A stretch of DNA of 64,000 nt from Lineus longissimus (taxonomy: Eukaryota > Nemertea > Pilidiophora > Heteronemertea > Lineidae): the NCBI RefSeq assembly GCF_910592395.1, contig NC_088320.1, positions 11,096,501 through 11,160,500 on the forward strand, read 5' to 3'. A program made the translations under genes and the position numbers. The notes beneath the pieces were generated by a model, which saw only the letters and a program-made list of their open reading frames with translations, was not told the DNA's origin and did no database searches. Of the stretch, positions 33,037-44,971 are shown piece after piece; within the stretch, counting starts at the first letter, position 1; each line of letters opens with the position of its first letter.

Positions 33037-33192
33037 CGCTCATTTGCCTACAGCGTCAAGCTGTTCCGTCGAGATGAGGGCCCAGCAGAGCCAGAGGAGA
33101 AAGACTTTTGGCGTGGCTATACAAATTACAGGTGCCTAGCTGTGGATAGCCCCGACAGCTGGGCCAAGCTGTTGGAGATAGACGACAAGCGG
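33037..33192 (+). CDS. Next exon of the unrecognised spliced gene (copy A)
   Basis: Acceptor TTTGCATTGCAG ends at 33036. The frame continues in phase 0 for 52 codons (RSFAYSVKLFRRDEGPAEP, then DFWRGYTNYRCLAVDSPDSW) to a donor GTGGGT at 33193; an alternative GTAAAG donor starts at 33197. Acid/aromatic-rich, protein-like, no family recognised. Downstream exons are missing because homology ends 70 bp later in AT-rich repeat and piggyBac DNA. In copy B this exon has a stop and a destroyed donor. Confidence 0.5.
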
Positions 33193-33203
33193 GTGGGTAA
33201 AGC

Positions 33204-33540
33204 CATTGATTGTAACATGTAATTATGGGGGTTAATTGAACAGAAGGGATTAATTGTAAATAATTGTAAAGCGGGTGTGGAAGTCGTTGATTGTAACATG
33301 TTAATATGGGGGTTAATTGTATAGAAGGGATTAATTGTAAGTAATTGTGAAGTAAAATGATTGTAAATAAGGGGCAAATAAGATTTTAATTCAAATGTAA
33401 ATAAAGTGATTGTAATTAAAGGGGTAAATTTAATTGTAATTGTAATTAACGCGTGTAAATGAAATGATTGTAAATAATATGAAAACATTATTGTGAAGTA
33501 TGGTGTAAAGTGCACATTAAGTTTAATATAATAAATATGG
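33204..33540. repeat. Degenerate AT-rich tandem repeats
   Basis: Two similar units (ATTGATTGTAACATG...GGGGGTTAATTG) begin near 33207 and 33286. Further AATTGTAAATAA-like words run to about 33540. The segmental duplication breaks inside the first unit. Confidence 0.75.
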
Positions 33541-33599
33541 GTTAAAAAGATTTTATTTCTTGTTCTTTCTGTACAACTCTCACAGCTAATTCTAGCCCG

Positions 33600-36195
33600 T
33601 TAAGCGTGTAGTTTTTAAAACGTTAACTACCCCCTATTGTGTAATTAATTTGACAAAAAACGTCATTTTTGGACCTTTTTATTCCTGATTGGATAGCACT
33701 GTTGTTATTGCTCCTATACATGTTCTGTTGCATTTTGTATGTCAAATATATGTTCTTCCTTTGTTCTAAGTGTGAAATAATGAAATAAATAGTGACATTT
33801 ATTTTTATATATTGTATTTTGAGTCCCTTTTTACACATTTTTGACGAATTTTTGAAAATTTGATGAATTGTTGAAAACTATAATTCAATTTTACAATTTG
33901 TCTCCTTTTTGGGACAGAAGAGTGTACATACTACTTTCTTCTACATCTCTTTGTGCAATAAATTTTACTGGGGGGTGAGAGACATGATCCAGGGGGATGG
34001 GAGGAACTATATCAGTCCTGCACAACTCGGCACAACTTAGCGAGGTTAGGTAGATTTCAAAGCATGGAGTAATGCACAAAGCCTTGTCACACTTGTTACA
34101 CATGTAACGTGTGTCTCTCCTGGTGCCTTTTGATAAGCAGACATGACATTTCCTTTGAGGGTACTCCTCCTTGGGTGTTGGGGGGGTGCGGGTAAGGAAG
34201 TGACGCTCAGTGAGGCGCAACGGAGTGTCACTATGGGACGGACGCCCCGCCCTCTTCTCTCTCTGTTGTACCTTGTACTTCCCAACTAACCTATCCACCA
34301 GTGAAAGAATGAAGCTTAGTCTTGGACTGGTTCCTCCCATCTTCTTGAACAAGATATGGGCATTCAGTACAGCCATATCCAGGATATGACGGAACTGCTT
34401 GATATAATACTTTTTCAACCTTTTCCTGGAACTTGGGTAGGCAGAAAAGAAGGCGTCACTCAGGTCAACACCACCCATGGTATCATTGTAATCGCAGCAC
34501 ACTTGTGGTTTCATTACTGGTGGCTTATTTGGATCTGCTCTTGCTACTTGCCTGGTTCTGGCATCATGGATGGTGCTGAGCATGTGGACGTCCTTCTTAT
34601 CTCTCCACTTCAGAAGCATCAGCTTCTCACTATACGCAGCTTTGATCTCTCCCTTACGAAGTTTCTGCTTCAGAAAGTCTTTGGGTAGACCTTTGTGGTT
34701 AGGCCTGATGGTTCCAACAGCATCAGTGCTTCTTGCACAAAGTTCATCATAAAGACCAGGTGAGCTAAAAAAGTTGTCCATATTGATACAGTAACCTTTG
34801 TTGAAGAACTGCCGACCAAGTGTCAGGATTACTTTTGAACCCATTGGTAGGTCCTCATCAAGCCTTGGATCATACACCGTACCCTCCCCTATGTAAACAA
34901 AGAAGTCCAAGATGTAGGCTGAGCTGGACTTGCATATCTCGAACGACTTTATCCCAAAGCGTGCACGTTTGGAAGGGATGTACTGTTCCCACCCCAGTCT
35001 TCGCTTCCACAGCATAAGGGACTCGTCGATAGCTACGTCCCTCTCTGGCTGATAAACATCTGGGAATCTTCTCTTCATGTGCTGGAGTATTGGCCACAAT
35101 TTGTACAGCTTACGGGGAATTGTATCATCGTCTCCTGCTTTGGTGTTGTCTGCGAAATGCAAAAACTTGTTCAAGAGGACGAACCGGTCATAGTCCATTA
35201 CATCACGGAAGAAGGGTGTATCCAGGGAAGCCATCTTCGAAAAATACTGCTGATACTCAGCCCTTCTTCTTCTCCAGGGGGTTGTATACAAGCCTAAGTA
35301 AACCCTCATCTCATCACCAGTAGTATCTTCCCATTGTTAAGCCCGAGAGCGACGTTTCAGTCCAGGTCTCTTGTCATTCATGAACTGTTGGGCAAATAGA
35401 TTGGTCTGAGTTACGATCAGATCAATCAACTCATCATTGAAAAAGAGTTAAAAAAACTCCAGAGGATCCTCTGGGTCGTCAATGTTCACCTTCAAGCCAG
35501 GATTGCTAGTGAAAGGGAACCTGTCCCTTGCTTGCCCATGTGGACTCCAATCTCGATCTGGCACACGTGATCCTCTTGCACGTGGTCGACCACGTGGTCC
35601 TCTTGCACGAGCCACCACATGGCGGGGCGCGGGCCCATCTCCAGCAGCCCCATCATTATCACTACTACTGGCACTAAGATCACCAGGATCATCACCCTCA
35701 GGCTCAGATTGAGTGTCTAAGTCACTGGCGTTTATCAAATACGCCTCATTCCCGATCGTCAGTTTCATATTCCGAATCAACGTAAGACAACAAATCATCA
35801 TCCGACTCCAGAATACTGTTCAAAACCTCTTCTTCAGAGAGCTTGCGCTTGCTGGACGATGCCATTATTGTCCACGTGCGTAGTCAAACTCAAAGCTGAA
35901 CACGAAGTTACTCAGAACGAGATTTTGTTAGTCAGAACGAGGTTGTTTCGTCTTGCAAATGTTCAGGCAAAGATTTCCTCGACCACGTTTCCAAGACGTA
36001 ATATAACGTCCTACGCACTCAGGAGAGCCGTTATACACATGCTGCGATTGTGGGGGAATTCCCAAGGGATTCCCCCAAGTGACGAACTATGTTCTAAGAA
36101 TAGGTTGGAGAAAATACCTCCTAGGCGTTATATTACGCCCTACACACAGTGAGTGGCAGTTGTCCAGGACGTTATATAACGCCCTACGCACTTAA
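33600..36195 (-). mobile_element. piggyBac element with TTAA duplications, decayed
   Basis: TTAA at 33600-33603 and 36192-36195 flank about 2.6 kb that contains a minus-strand piggyBac transposase; TTAA targets are the family's hallmark. The ends inside TTAA are similar (GCGTGTAG on the left; GTGCGTAG on the complement of the right). The host sequence outside is itself palindromic (TCTAGCCCG-TTAA-CGGGCTAGA). Subterminal repeats of the form ACGTTATATAACGCCCTACG lie near 35997, 36123 and 36169. The transposase frame has breaks, so the copy is inactive. Confidence 0.88.
33891..35864 (-). pseudogene. piggyBac transposase (PGBD4-like), stop and frameshifts
   Basis: Cut-and-paste transposase. The N-terminus starts at the ATG near 35864 with MASSSKRKLSEEEVLNSIL, then changes frame near 35750 and again near 35448. 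An in-frame TAA at 35337-35339 separates it from the 472-codon main fragment (35309-33891). In that fragment the DDD residues are visible: Asp95 in DVAIDES, Asp178 in NMDNFFSS, and Asp282/Asp285 in MGGVDLSD. The C-terminus has a cysteine-rich zinc-binding end (CHVCLSKG, CNKCDKALC). Catalytic positions are intact, so damage is limited to the N-terminal third. Confidence 0.88.
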
Positions 36196-36659
36196 CGGGC
36201 TAGACTGATTAATCAAAATAAAATCAGTTGTAAAACGATGCCATTCACTAAGTATGTCTTAGGTGGTAATGAAATACACAGGACAAGGACAAAGTATACT
36301 TATAAGGGATGTTTAAGTGATCACATTTCATCCAATCAGGAGGGAGCAAAAAGTGATACACTCTGACACTAGTGGAACTATGATGGAACTCACAGCATAG
36401 AATCTACCACGGAAGTCCCATGAACGTTCCATCCATGGAAGCCCAATGAACGTTCCACCCATGGCCCATCAGTGGATAGCTGATGGGAGACCAGTAACTG
36501 TTGTTAAACGTTGTTTGCGATAATCATGAACTATCCATCCATGGGCTCCATGGATGGAACGTTCATGGGCCATCAGCTATCCATGATAGTTGACGGGGAT
36601 TAATCATGAACGTTCCGTCCATGGGCCATCCATGGATAGTTGGTAGAATCCGTTATAGA
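36196..36659. repeat. Palindrome-rich region with repeated ATGAACGTTCC motif
   Basis: ATGAACGTTCCATCCATGG-like words occur near 36420, 36447 and 36607, and in the opposite orientation near 36549 (CCATGGATGGAACGTTCAT). CCATGG, GGGCCATC and ATAGCTGATGG pieces form nested inverted repeats able to fold into hairpins. It ends where copy B starts, beside the palindrome ATAGAATCTATGATGGGCC. Confidence 0.75.
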
Positions 36660-37320
36660 ATCTATGATGGGCCATCATAGATTCTATGATGGAATATACG
36701 GGTAAACTTAGCCAATTTATTTTTATATTCCATAAGTTTGAATAATGCCACTCTAACGTGTTTATGCTTTTGATACATCGTTTCTTGCCTATTTTGAGGG
36801 TCTCACTTTTAGTTAGCAAAATCGAGTGGGTATTATAGCAAAACCTTATATACTATCAGTAAGCAACCATTTTTCTGCAATTTATTATGAGAGATGAGTG
36901 TTAAGCCACCGAAGTTCTACTAGAAATGGAAGATTTTCCTCCAAACAAAGCCAGTACATTGTATTCAACTCTTGTGTAGCAAGAAATGGGGATTCCCAAA
37001 ACACCAGAGTGTCACTGGTAGAGATGAAACACCCTTCCCTGGGCCAATGGTCACGATCGTTTTCTTTTTTCACTGGTAGTGGAAACAACCTTTCGTGGGA
37101 TCCTAGCCTCAATTGTCTTTCTCCCTGGTATGATAGTGGAAACAACCTCCAGTGGCCCTGGCGTCTTTTTCTCTACCAGTATTACAAGTTGTAGAACACT
37201 CGAAGTACAACGCGTAATATTCACAACACTTTGTCAAAATATGAAGAAAACAAATTTTTGAACCTAACTTACCACTCTGGAACGAATTCCGAGAGTTTTC
37301 CATTGCTTATTCACCTTTTA

Positions 37321-38416
37321 TTAAACTCTTTTGCTATAGATCTTCGCGACTAAAGGTATATGCTGGCCCCTATTCCCCCTTGGCCAGCTAACGAATTCAC
37401 CAGCTTTGGTTGGAAGGATAGCATATGACCTGTCATGTTTGGCGGTGAAGGACATCAGCCACCTCATTTGGCCACTCCCGCTACTAATTAATTTTTTCTT
37501 AGTTTTAACGTGATCATTGTCTACGTGAACGATTTCGTACACACTTTCCATGCAAATCCTGTCTTTTATCAAATAGTTCGATGCTATTGTCAGATTTAAC
37601 TATAAGGTATTTGTTTCCAAGTAGATAGGCTTCGTTATATTCATACATGAGCCATAAGTCATTGAAGACTTCCATCTTTGTTTTGTCATCAATGAGAGTT
37701 TTGCATCGGATTGTAAAAGGTCTGAAGGTAAACGAATAAATGCATTCTCTATCACACTGGATATTTTTGAGTTCAACACTCCTTTCGTACAACTCTGCCT
37801 TTCGAGGCTGTCCTGCTGAACCCAAGTTCTTTACATGTTTAAGCTTGAAGAAAAGTCCACAGTCTTGTATCTTGAACCAGTGTAGAAATGACAGTGACAC
37901 AGCGATGGGTCCGTTCGTCTTGCTGTTGCCATATGTTCGTTTCATCGCATAAGTTAGCTCTAAGAAAACATTTTCTCCGCATGTCGCCACTCTTAACCAC
38001 CGAAAACGTTTACGCCCACTCACAAGACGCGTCTTAAATTCATTATAAGGGATTTTTAGTTTCCGTATGTTACCTTCAAGTTCAAATATGGTGATTTTAA
38101 CAGTCCTCCGTTCCGACACAAGCCAGGTAACTCCTGTATTACTTATTCCTACAAAACTATTCCTATACTCACCACATATAAGGATTAGCTCTTTTACAGT
38201 GAAATGCCTAATCAGTATATAAGAAGACATTGTCTTGTTCAGGCGATAGACATACACATTTCGAGGCGTTGAGAAGATCATATCGACAGGAGCGGCCATC
38301 GCGACTACCTGGAGTCCCTGGTGGTAATAAACTCTAGCACTATGCGCTGGAAACTCTCCTTTAATTGTGATATCTTGCTTCAAGTGATATAGATGCTGAA
38401 TCACAGAGAACAACAT
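37321..38416 (-). pseudogene. Uncharacterised protein (copy B), frameshifted, stop lost
   Basis: Copy of 23582-24636. An 8-bp deletion near 37545, between short ACT repeats, throws the frame after DKRQDLHGK. The original TGA stop is TGG here, so the second fragment would run on to 37321. The rest is highly similar. Here the first in-frame codon of MLFSVIQHL is ATG. Copy A is the intact version. Confidence 0.7.
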
Positions 38417-38739
38417 CTTTAGTGAGAGCTGCAGCCGATATGTTTAGCCGAGTCGTTCGTTTGCTGCCCAAACATTATTTGCCGTCGGTGCCACTCGGAT
38501 ATTGACGCAAACCTCAATTTATCTTGGTATTGCCTCAACCATCAAAGACAGAGAAAAATCAGTGACCCAATGTTCGGAACAAACCCAACTCCCGAGCCAT
38601 TGCTCGTTAAGATTCGGAAAATCAGTCATTGATTCTTCGGGGGAGTCAGCTGAACAACACAAATTCTGAAAGAGCATCCTCGGTAGCCTTTGTTTAAATG
38701 GTATTCTGTACGGTCTTCCGAAAAGTACTATTTCACTTA

Positions 38740-39075
38740 ATAAGCGCATTCGAAATTGGGCTGCCAGGAGAGTTTGCCGCCGGCGGAAATTTGAGCACAT
38801 AAAACATGTGCTCAAAGAGTTACACCTGCTGCCGGTAAAATGCAGGATCTCACACAAGGCGTTTCTTTTGGCATACAAGGTTTTGAACGGACCTCCACCA
38901 AAGTATTTCGATGGGATACTATGACCAGAGAACAATCCACAGCACACACGATCTTCAAACATTGTCCAACTTTCTGCTGCCGCGCAACGGTCTCCCCAAC
39001 ATATGAAACTCTCTCCAAACAATTTCAGGACGACTTTGGTAGGGTACCGGCTTTATCAGGGTTTGGAAAGGCGAA
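38740..39075 (+). pseudogene. LINE ORF2 C-terminal remnant (copy B)
   Basis: Better kept than in A. One frame reads NWAARRVCRRRKFEH, then HVLKELHLLPVKCRI, KAFLLAYK and LNGPPPKYFDGIL before a stop. This fits the CR1/L2/Rex-type pattern after RT (kinase-like HI-VL-LHWLPV-RI). Confidence 0.7.
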
Positions 39076-39588
39076 AAATAAATATTACTTTATTATTACT
39101 ATCATCGAAGAAGGGAGAAATAGGGGAAAAGGGGGAGGAAAATGATTTTATGACTTTCCTGAGTCATTTCAACTATGTCTAGATGTGTTTCGAGGCCACT
39201 AAAGCCAAGTTGCTCTTTCAAGTGCTTATCCATAAATAACCTATTTTCGGACAAGGTTGTCTCATCTTTTTATTTAAGAGGGTGATATATTATGATGTTC
39301 GTATCTCAGCCCATCATCAAGAGATCCCCATGTATCAGACATCATTTTAAAGAATAAACCAGTACCAATAGCTCAATTTCAGGAATTTCTCCCTACAGCC
39401 TCAATTTGGCAGAGTGGGTCACATATCTCAATATCATAGTGACACAGAGACAAAATAAGGACCTTCTATCCGTTAATTTAACCATAACCCGCGTATGAGG
39501 CATACATTTAGGCGGTAAGAACTGGTCTACTAAATGACTTTCAATTTAAAAAAAGGCTTGGTTCTGGGTCCTCAATATCTGAATTGTT

Positions 39589-41114
39589 TGTAACGGGAAA
39601 GCCATTCTGAGCGGTCAAGGTGTCACTAGAGACAGGGACAAAAGCACAATCAGGAAGACATTTCTGAATTCCTCAGGCAGGGACTTTCAAAAGGGATCAG
39701 GGCCATGGAGAATCGGAGGATATGACTCAGGAAGATGAAGACTCTACTGTTCCACAAAGGACAGACACTTATATGTGATTATATATTTTAATGTCAACAC
39801 TTGACTTCAACTATTTACAACTATTTACAACTACACAATTACAGTGACACAACATGGAACTCTTTAAACACAGCAATCAGCTCTTGGTCTGATTAAAACA
39901 CTCCCAAAACAACTCAGCAGTCAGCTCTTGGTCTGATTAAAACACTCTCCAAACAATCTCATATTTACAGTAAATGGTTGATAGAAGGATATCGACTCAT
40001 GTTGATATCTTCGCCGTCTATAAGACGGACCATGAGTTCAATTAACTCGTCCAAAAACTCAACTAGATCTTCTAGTTCTATAAAAGTGCCAATGATGATG
40101 ATATCATCTGGATATATGTGCTCATTGTTTATCTCCCCAGAAATACCAATAGATTAGATAGGATTGCTCAAATATAACCCTCTGGGTTCAGGAGCTGACT
40201 CAAGTCAATTTGGAGTTGGTACACCAAAAAGATCAAAGCTACTGCCTTTGCTTTGCCTATAGATTAATCAAAGTACATTCATCCTCATGGATAACCAGTG
40301 CTGCTATTAGCAAGCTACACAATGCATAAACATGTGCGTGAGGAATCTGACAGAATGTAAGACAGTACTAACCTGACTTAAATGATAATTCTCAGTGTAC
40401 TAGTAAGAGTTCTACTAGGAGAACCGCTAGTTGGCTAATTGGGCCTGGTGTGCAGGCAATCTCATTGTTTTGGGGCTTACATGAGCTTTTATACCCCCCT
40501 ACGGGGTCCTCCCACGGGCTATCCCGTCCCCAGATAAATTACGATTCTTGAAAGATGCTCAATGTTTTGAAAGATGCACCAACTTTAGGCACAATTTGTA
40601 ACCACACTTCAAAATCCAGAGCTTTGAAATCGACATCCCCAGATGCTATAAACATAGTTTTACCACATGAAACATTTCAAAACACTTTTATGCTCAAAAT
40701 ATCCTGCTTTTGAACCACTTTAAAACTTACAACACGCGGAAAACAAGGGTCCAGCTTCCAAACAAATTGATGAGAATGACGTCATCAAACATGGCGGACA
40801 AGTTTACAAAAGTCCGAAATTGCACCCGTAAAAACACTTATTACAAATACACAGTTACTTATAAACTTACCAGGAAGCTCTAGATAAATTGGTCCTAAGG
40901 AGACAAAGGTCCCTCCAAAGTTTGATGATCTAACACCACACAGTTTTGTGTAAAATTGTCTTCAAACACGAAAATCTGCTCCGGTAAAAATCTTCTAGGT
41001 ACACATAAACTGCTCACCCGGAGAACGAGTACTGACGGCACAGCGGTTGTATGTACAATGCGGACTCAAACCGGTTCCAAGATGAACGAAGCAGCTAAAG
41101 GTTAATTTGTTACA
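39589..41114. mobile_element. 1526-bp insertion in copy B, LTR-like ends
   Basis: Edges are set by comparison with copy A (GAATT/TTTAATGG). The insert starts TGTAACGGG and ends TTGTTACA, i.e. TG...CA with a 6-bp TGTAAC/GTTACA inversion, as in many LTRs. It has no ORF above 60 codons. A direct repeat of TCAGCTCTTGGTCTGATTAA lies near 39880 and 39921. A solo LTR is the best reading; the target duplication is blurred by a T run. A large MITE is the alternative. Confidence 0.65.
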
Positions 41115-42723
41115 TTTTAATGGAAAAAAATTGGAGTGGTTCCATCTAAACTACCTCAATATGTCAAAATTAGAATTCAGCGTAAGAGGTTGCTACATGC
41201 ACTTAACTCACTTTTGACCAAATTTTCGATTCGGCGACTCATGGTTCTCACCGCCTCAATTGCTGATGCTTTCGTGTTGTTCCTAAAGTAAAGTTCAATC
41301 GGGGTTAATCGACTTCCCAGGATTGTAGCTGACACAAGGTCGAGTTACAGTTTGTAACCGCCGCCGTATACGTACAGACGCACACAGCCACGACGAGTAA
41401 CAGCACAATATGGCTTAGGATCTAATAGACTGCAAGCCATACATGCCATAATCACATTGAAACCTTAGACATTAGATATTACGAGTATTTGCTATGGAAA
41501 TGTGCTAACTCTATGTGTTAGTGTTAAAGCAATGTCATGCAAGTTAATTCGGAGTGAACACTAGAATAAAAAAACTGTTAATTTTGAATTAACCTTTGGT
41601 TGTCCCAGAACTTTGCAAAGTGATCTAATCTCATGGTTAACAGCGGGCTTATTCTTGTTAATAGTGTTAACCCAGAGTTTACCGAAAGATTTAACGTGGT
41701 CATTGATAGGACACAAACTAACAGTTAATCTTTAACCTTTTTGCCCGGAGAAAGCGTTTGAAAGTTGCAACAGATTCGATGTTGCGCCCAGATTGACGCT
41801 GCGACCAGTGATGACACAACCAACGGGTTTCTGCACTTCACGTTTAATATAGGAACTAAAATAGAATAAACAGGAAACATACTAAGTAACTGGTAGAAAT
41901 TTAACAACTATGAACAAGTAAACACACCCAGCGGCAAGCATGCAATTAGCTTAACTAAATTACTAATTAATTAATTACCCGGATGGAGCTCCATACACCA
42001 CACAGTACTTTGACCCGCCCATACATTTACAATACCAGACGGTCATACCGGACAACACCCTGTCCTCCCACATGTAAATTACCACTGTACACTTCCACAG
42101 GCCTATTACACAAAGATCTATACAAAGCTGGCTATCTACAACCAAACTAATACAAACTGGCTTATCACACCAAACTAATACAAACTGGCTAATCACACCA
42201 AACTAACTAAACAACCCAACTGAATACGTGTAACTACTTTGAAACTGGTTTCACTGAACCTAGCGATATCCACCAAGTGTACATTGTATATTACGAAAGG
42301 TTTGGCACACTTACCCTAAGCAAATTCACACCTCATTCCTTCTCCTCATTCACACCAGACAGGAAGTGTTCAGAAAGCCACTGGGCAACATCCTACAACA
42401 CAACCATGTAAATGTAATTCCACACTGATATAATTCGATTTCGTTTGATTTCGTTTGATTTCTGCCGGTGTGGTATACCACAAGCAAACCGCTCGACCCG
42501 CAGCCTAAAGGTTTTCCAAGCCAATGACCACTACTCGGGTGTGGTCTGATATATATCTCTTGAAATCAATCCCGTGCGGTTTTGTGTATGAAACCTCCGA
42601 AAATCAGAAATCAAACCATGTAAACCATGGTAACCGAGTGAGCCCATTAAAAATCATACAGATTCCAGACCAAATTTCCCGCTATTTTTAAAAAAGGACC
42701 GACTGAATCTGGATAGTGAGTTC

Positions 42724-43068
42724 TTGCCTGATGCCGTAATAAGATCCAGCCCCACCAATCATCAGTCTGGAAAGTGCAGATATATCTCTGGGCTACTACT
42801 CGAGAACCTCCTTGGACATGGAGGACCAGAAAAATGGAATACCTCTCGATCAATAATCTACCACGTATACCATTGGGAGAAACCAATGGTGTTTTACACT
42901 GTCACTTGGTTGCTCAAAAAGCTACACGAACCTTCTTCTGGTATACCCGTGAACCCATTTGACGACACGCCACCACCCTCTCCATACACGTGGCCTTCTT
43001 TTCACTCAGATGACAGTGAAACCGTGCATCAACGTGTAGCGCGGCTACTGTTAAACAGTCCGGATTGA
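42724..43068 (+). CDS. Uncharacterised 114-codon ORF (copy B), doubtful
   Basis: Counterpart of 27984-28328 with four amino-acid changes and no frame damage. No domain; weak evidence for coding. Confidence 0.2.
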   Translation: MPDAVIRSSPTNHQSGKCRYISGLLLENLLGHGGPEKWNTSRSIIYHVYHWEKPMVFYTVTWLLKKLHEPSSGIPVNPFDDTPPPSPYTWPSFHSDDSETVHQRVARLLLNSPD

Positions 43069-43699
43069 TACACAATAGAGCACACGCTAAAAGAGAAATA
43101 GCATCGTATGTGCCTCCATCTGGCTGGGCGATGCCGATGCCAGAGACAACTATAGTGAACTCTGCACTGTGTGCAAGCGCCGCCATGTCTACCAAAGCCA
43201 CCGAACATTAAAAAAACTAATAAATCCAGCGATCACCTAGCACTGTAAGGTAACGCTGTTAAACGTCATAATTGATCTGTTTGTCTGCAGCAAGATGTCT
43301 TAACATGCCATATTCAATATTTTGAGACCACTGCGCTGATGATTCAGGGTTATCTAAGGCACATCGGATCGGATCTTCGCAGTCCAGGTGTGATGAATCC
43401 CATTTATTGTGAGTCAATTGAGCAATTTAATCTAAGATCAGAATCATGTAACCATAACCATGGTCATAATGTTATCCAAGATCATAGTGATGTAATATGG
43501 AATCAGTTAGAATCAGGAATGAACATTCATGTAGGACTGGACAATAGTGCAGATCAATGACTTTACAATGACTTAACAATGACTTGACAATGGCGAGTGG
43601 TTGGGTGATCTATGGTTGTTGGTGTGTGCTTTTGGCGAGGACTCAGAAAGACTCCAAGGAAAGCAGTTGGTTATGCTTGCCTTGTGATTTGAATTGATT

Positions 43700-44190
43700 G
43701 GAGCTCCAGAATCCCTTTTCGGGGAAGCTGTTTATCGAATCCGGACTTTTCGGTTCGGGAATTATGATCGCCTGGCGTTGGTGCTGAATGTGTCGAATTG
43801 GAGCTCCAGAATCCCTTTTCGGGGAAGCTGTTTATCGAATCCGGACTTTTCGGTTCGGGAATTATGATCGCCTGGCGTTGGTGCCGAATGTGTCGAATTG
43901 GAGCTCCAGAATCCCTTTTCGGGGAAGCTGTTTATCGAATCTGGACTTTTCGGTTCGGGAATTATGATCGCCTGGCGTTGGTGCTGAATGTGTCGAATTG
44001 GAGCTCCAGAATCCCTTTTCGGGGAAGCTGTTTATCGAATCCGGACTTTTCGGTTCGGGAATTATGATCGCCTGGCGTTAGTGCCGAATGTGTCGAATTG
44101 GAGCTCCAGAATCCCTTTTCGGGGAAGCTGTTTATCGAATCCGGACTTTTCGGTTCGGGAATTATGATCGCCTGGCGTCGGTGCTGAATG
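43700..44190. repeat. 100-bp minisatellite, five units (copy B)
   Basis: Units start at 43700, 43800, 43900, 44000 and 44100, the same unit as at 28999. Two units fewer than copy A. Confidence 0.97.
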
Positions 44191-44716
44191 GAGTCTTCGC
44201 TGCAGCTGTGAAACGCACACATATACGTATTCGAATCGGAACGCCTAAATTCCGTATTCTTATTGGGAACGGATAGCCTAAGTCCGTATTCTCATAATTG
44301 CCTTTTAACCCTTTACACCTCTGTGTCGCCATATCTGGGCCCTTACTCGGAACTGGACATTTTCTCAGTTATACTTGGAATTCATCTTTGGAACTGGACC
44401 TTTTTCTCAGTTACCCTGTGAACATTGCCGTGTGAACTTTGCCCTTGTGAACTGAAGGGACTGAACTGAACATTGCTACACTTTGTACACGAACTCTCAT
44501 GACTAATATTTATATGCTTTATTTCAGCAGATGGCTATAAAAAATTTTTACATAATTTTCTCTTATAATAAACTCTTTGTTATTTTGATATAGGTGTTCA
44601 GCTGTTTTAACAGAGAGGTACCAGTGCCTTAAAAGCCGCTACGTCACACCAGGCTATTGTTCATATTATCAATATAGATTAATCTACACTGGATATTATA
44701 TGTATGCACCACAATC

Positions 44717-44971
44717 ATGGAGAGTCTGGCTGAAATTAAAAAAAGAGCGTTCCGCCTGACAAAAATATGTGTTTACTGTAACAAAACGATATCTCAAGTC
44801 ATTTATCATCCTCACACATCAAACGAATTCAGTGATTTTGATATAATGGTACGTTTGACATCAGGACAGTTGTGTCTTACATTTCAAATGACAACTTCAC
44901 AAAACTGCATCGAATATAGACATCAAGACCCCTACCTGGCTGACGGTGGTTGCAAAGCAGAAGCAGTGTAA
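44717..44971 (+). CDS. Small uncharacterised ORF, 84 codons (copy B), doubtful
   Basis: Counterpart of 30202-30456 with one amino-acid change. No domain. Confidence 0.2.
   Translation: MESLAEIKKRAFRLTKICVYCNKTISQVIYHPHTSNEFSDFDIMVRLTSGQLCLTFQMTTSQNCIEYRHQDPYLADGGCKAEAV

Larger units (their letters stand above)
22858..33262. repeat. Segmental duplication copy A
   Basis: About 10.4 kb, collinear and highly similar to 36660-47764. Contents in order: a minus-strand ORF (23582-24636), a LINE 3' remnant, a copy-specific MITE (25806-25970), tandem repeats, a segment absent from B (about 27246-27697), short conserved ORFs, seven 100-bp minisatellite units, and two plus-strand exons (32069, 33037). 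Differences from B are scattered substitutions plus discrete indels. After subtracting the indels I can see, the lengths agree within about 20 bp. Both ends are sharp: 22858 near a short palindrome and 33262 inside an AT-rich repeat. Confidence 0.93.
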
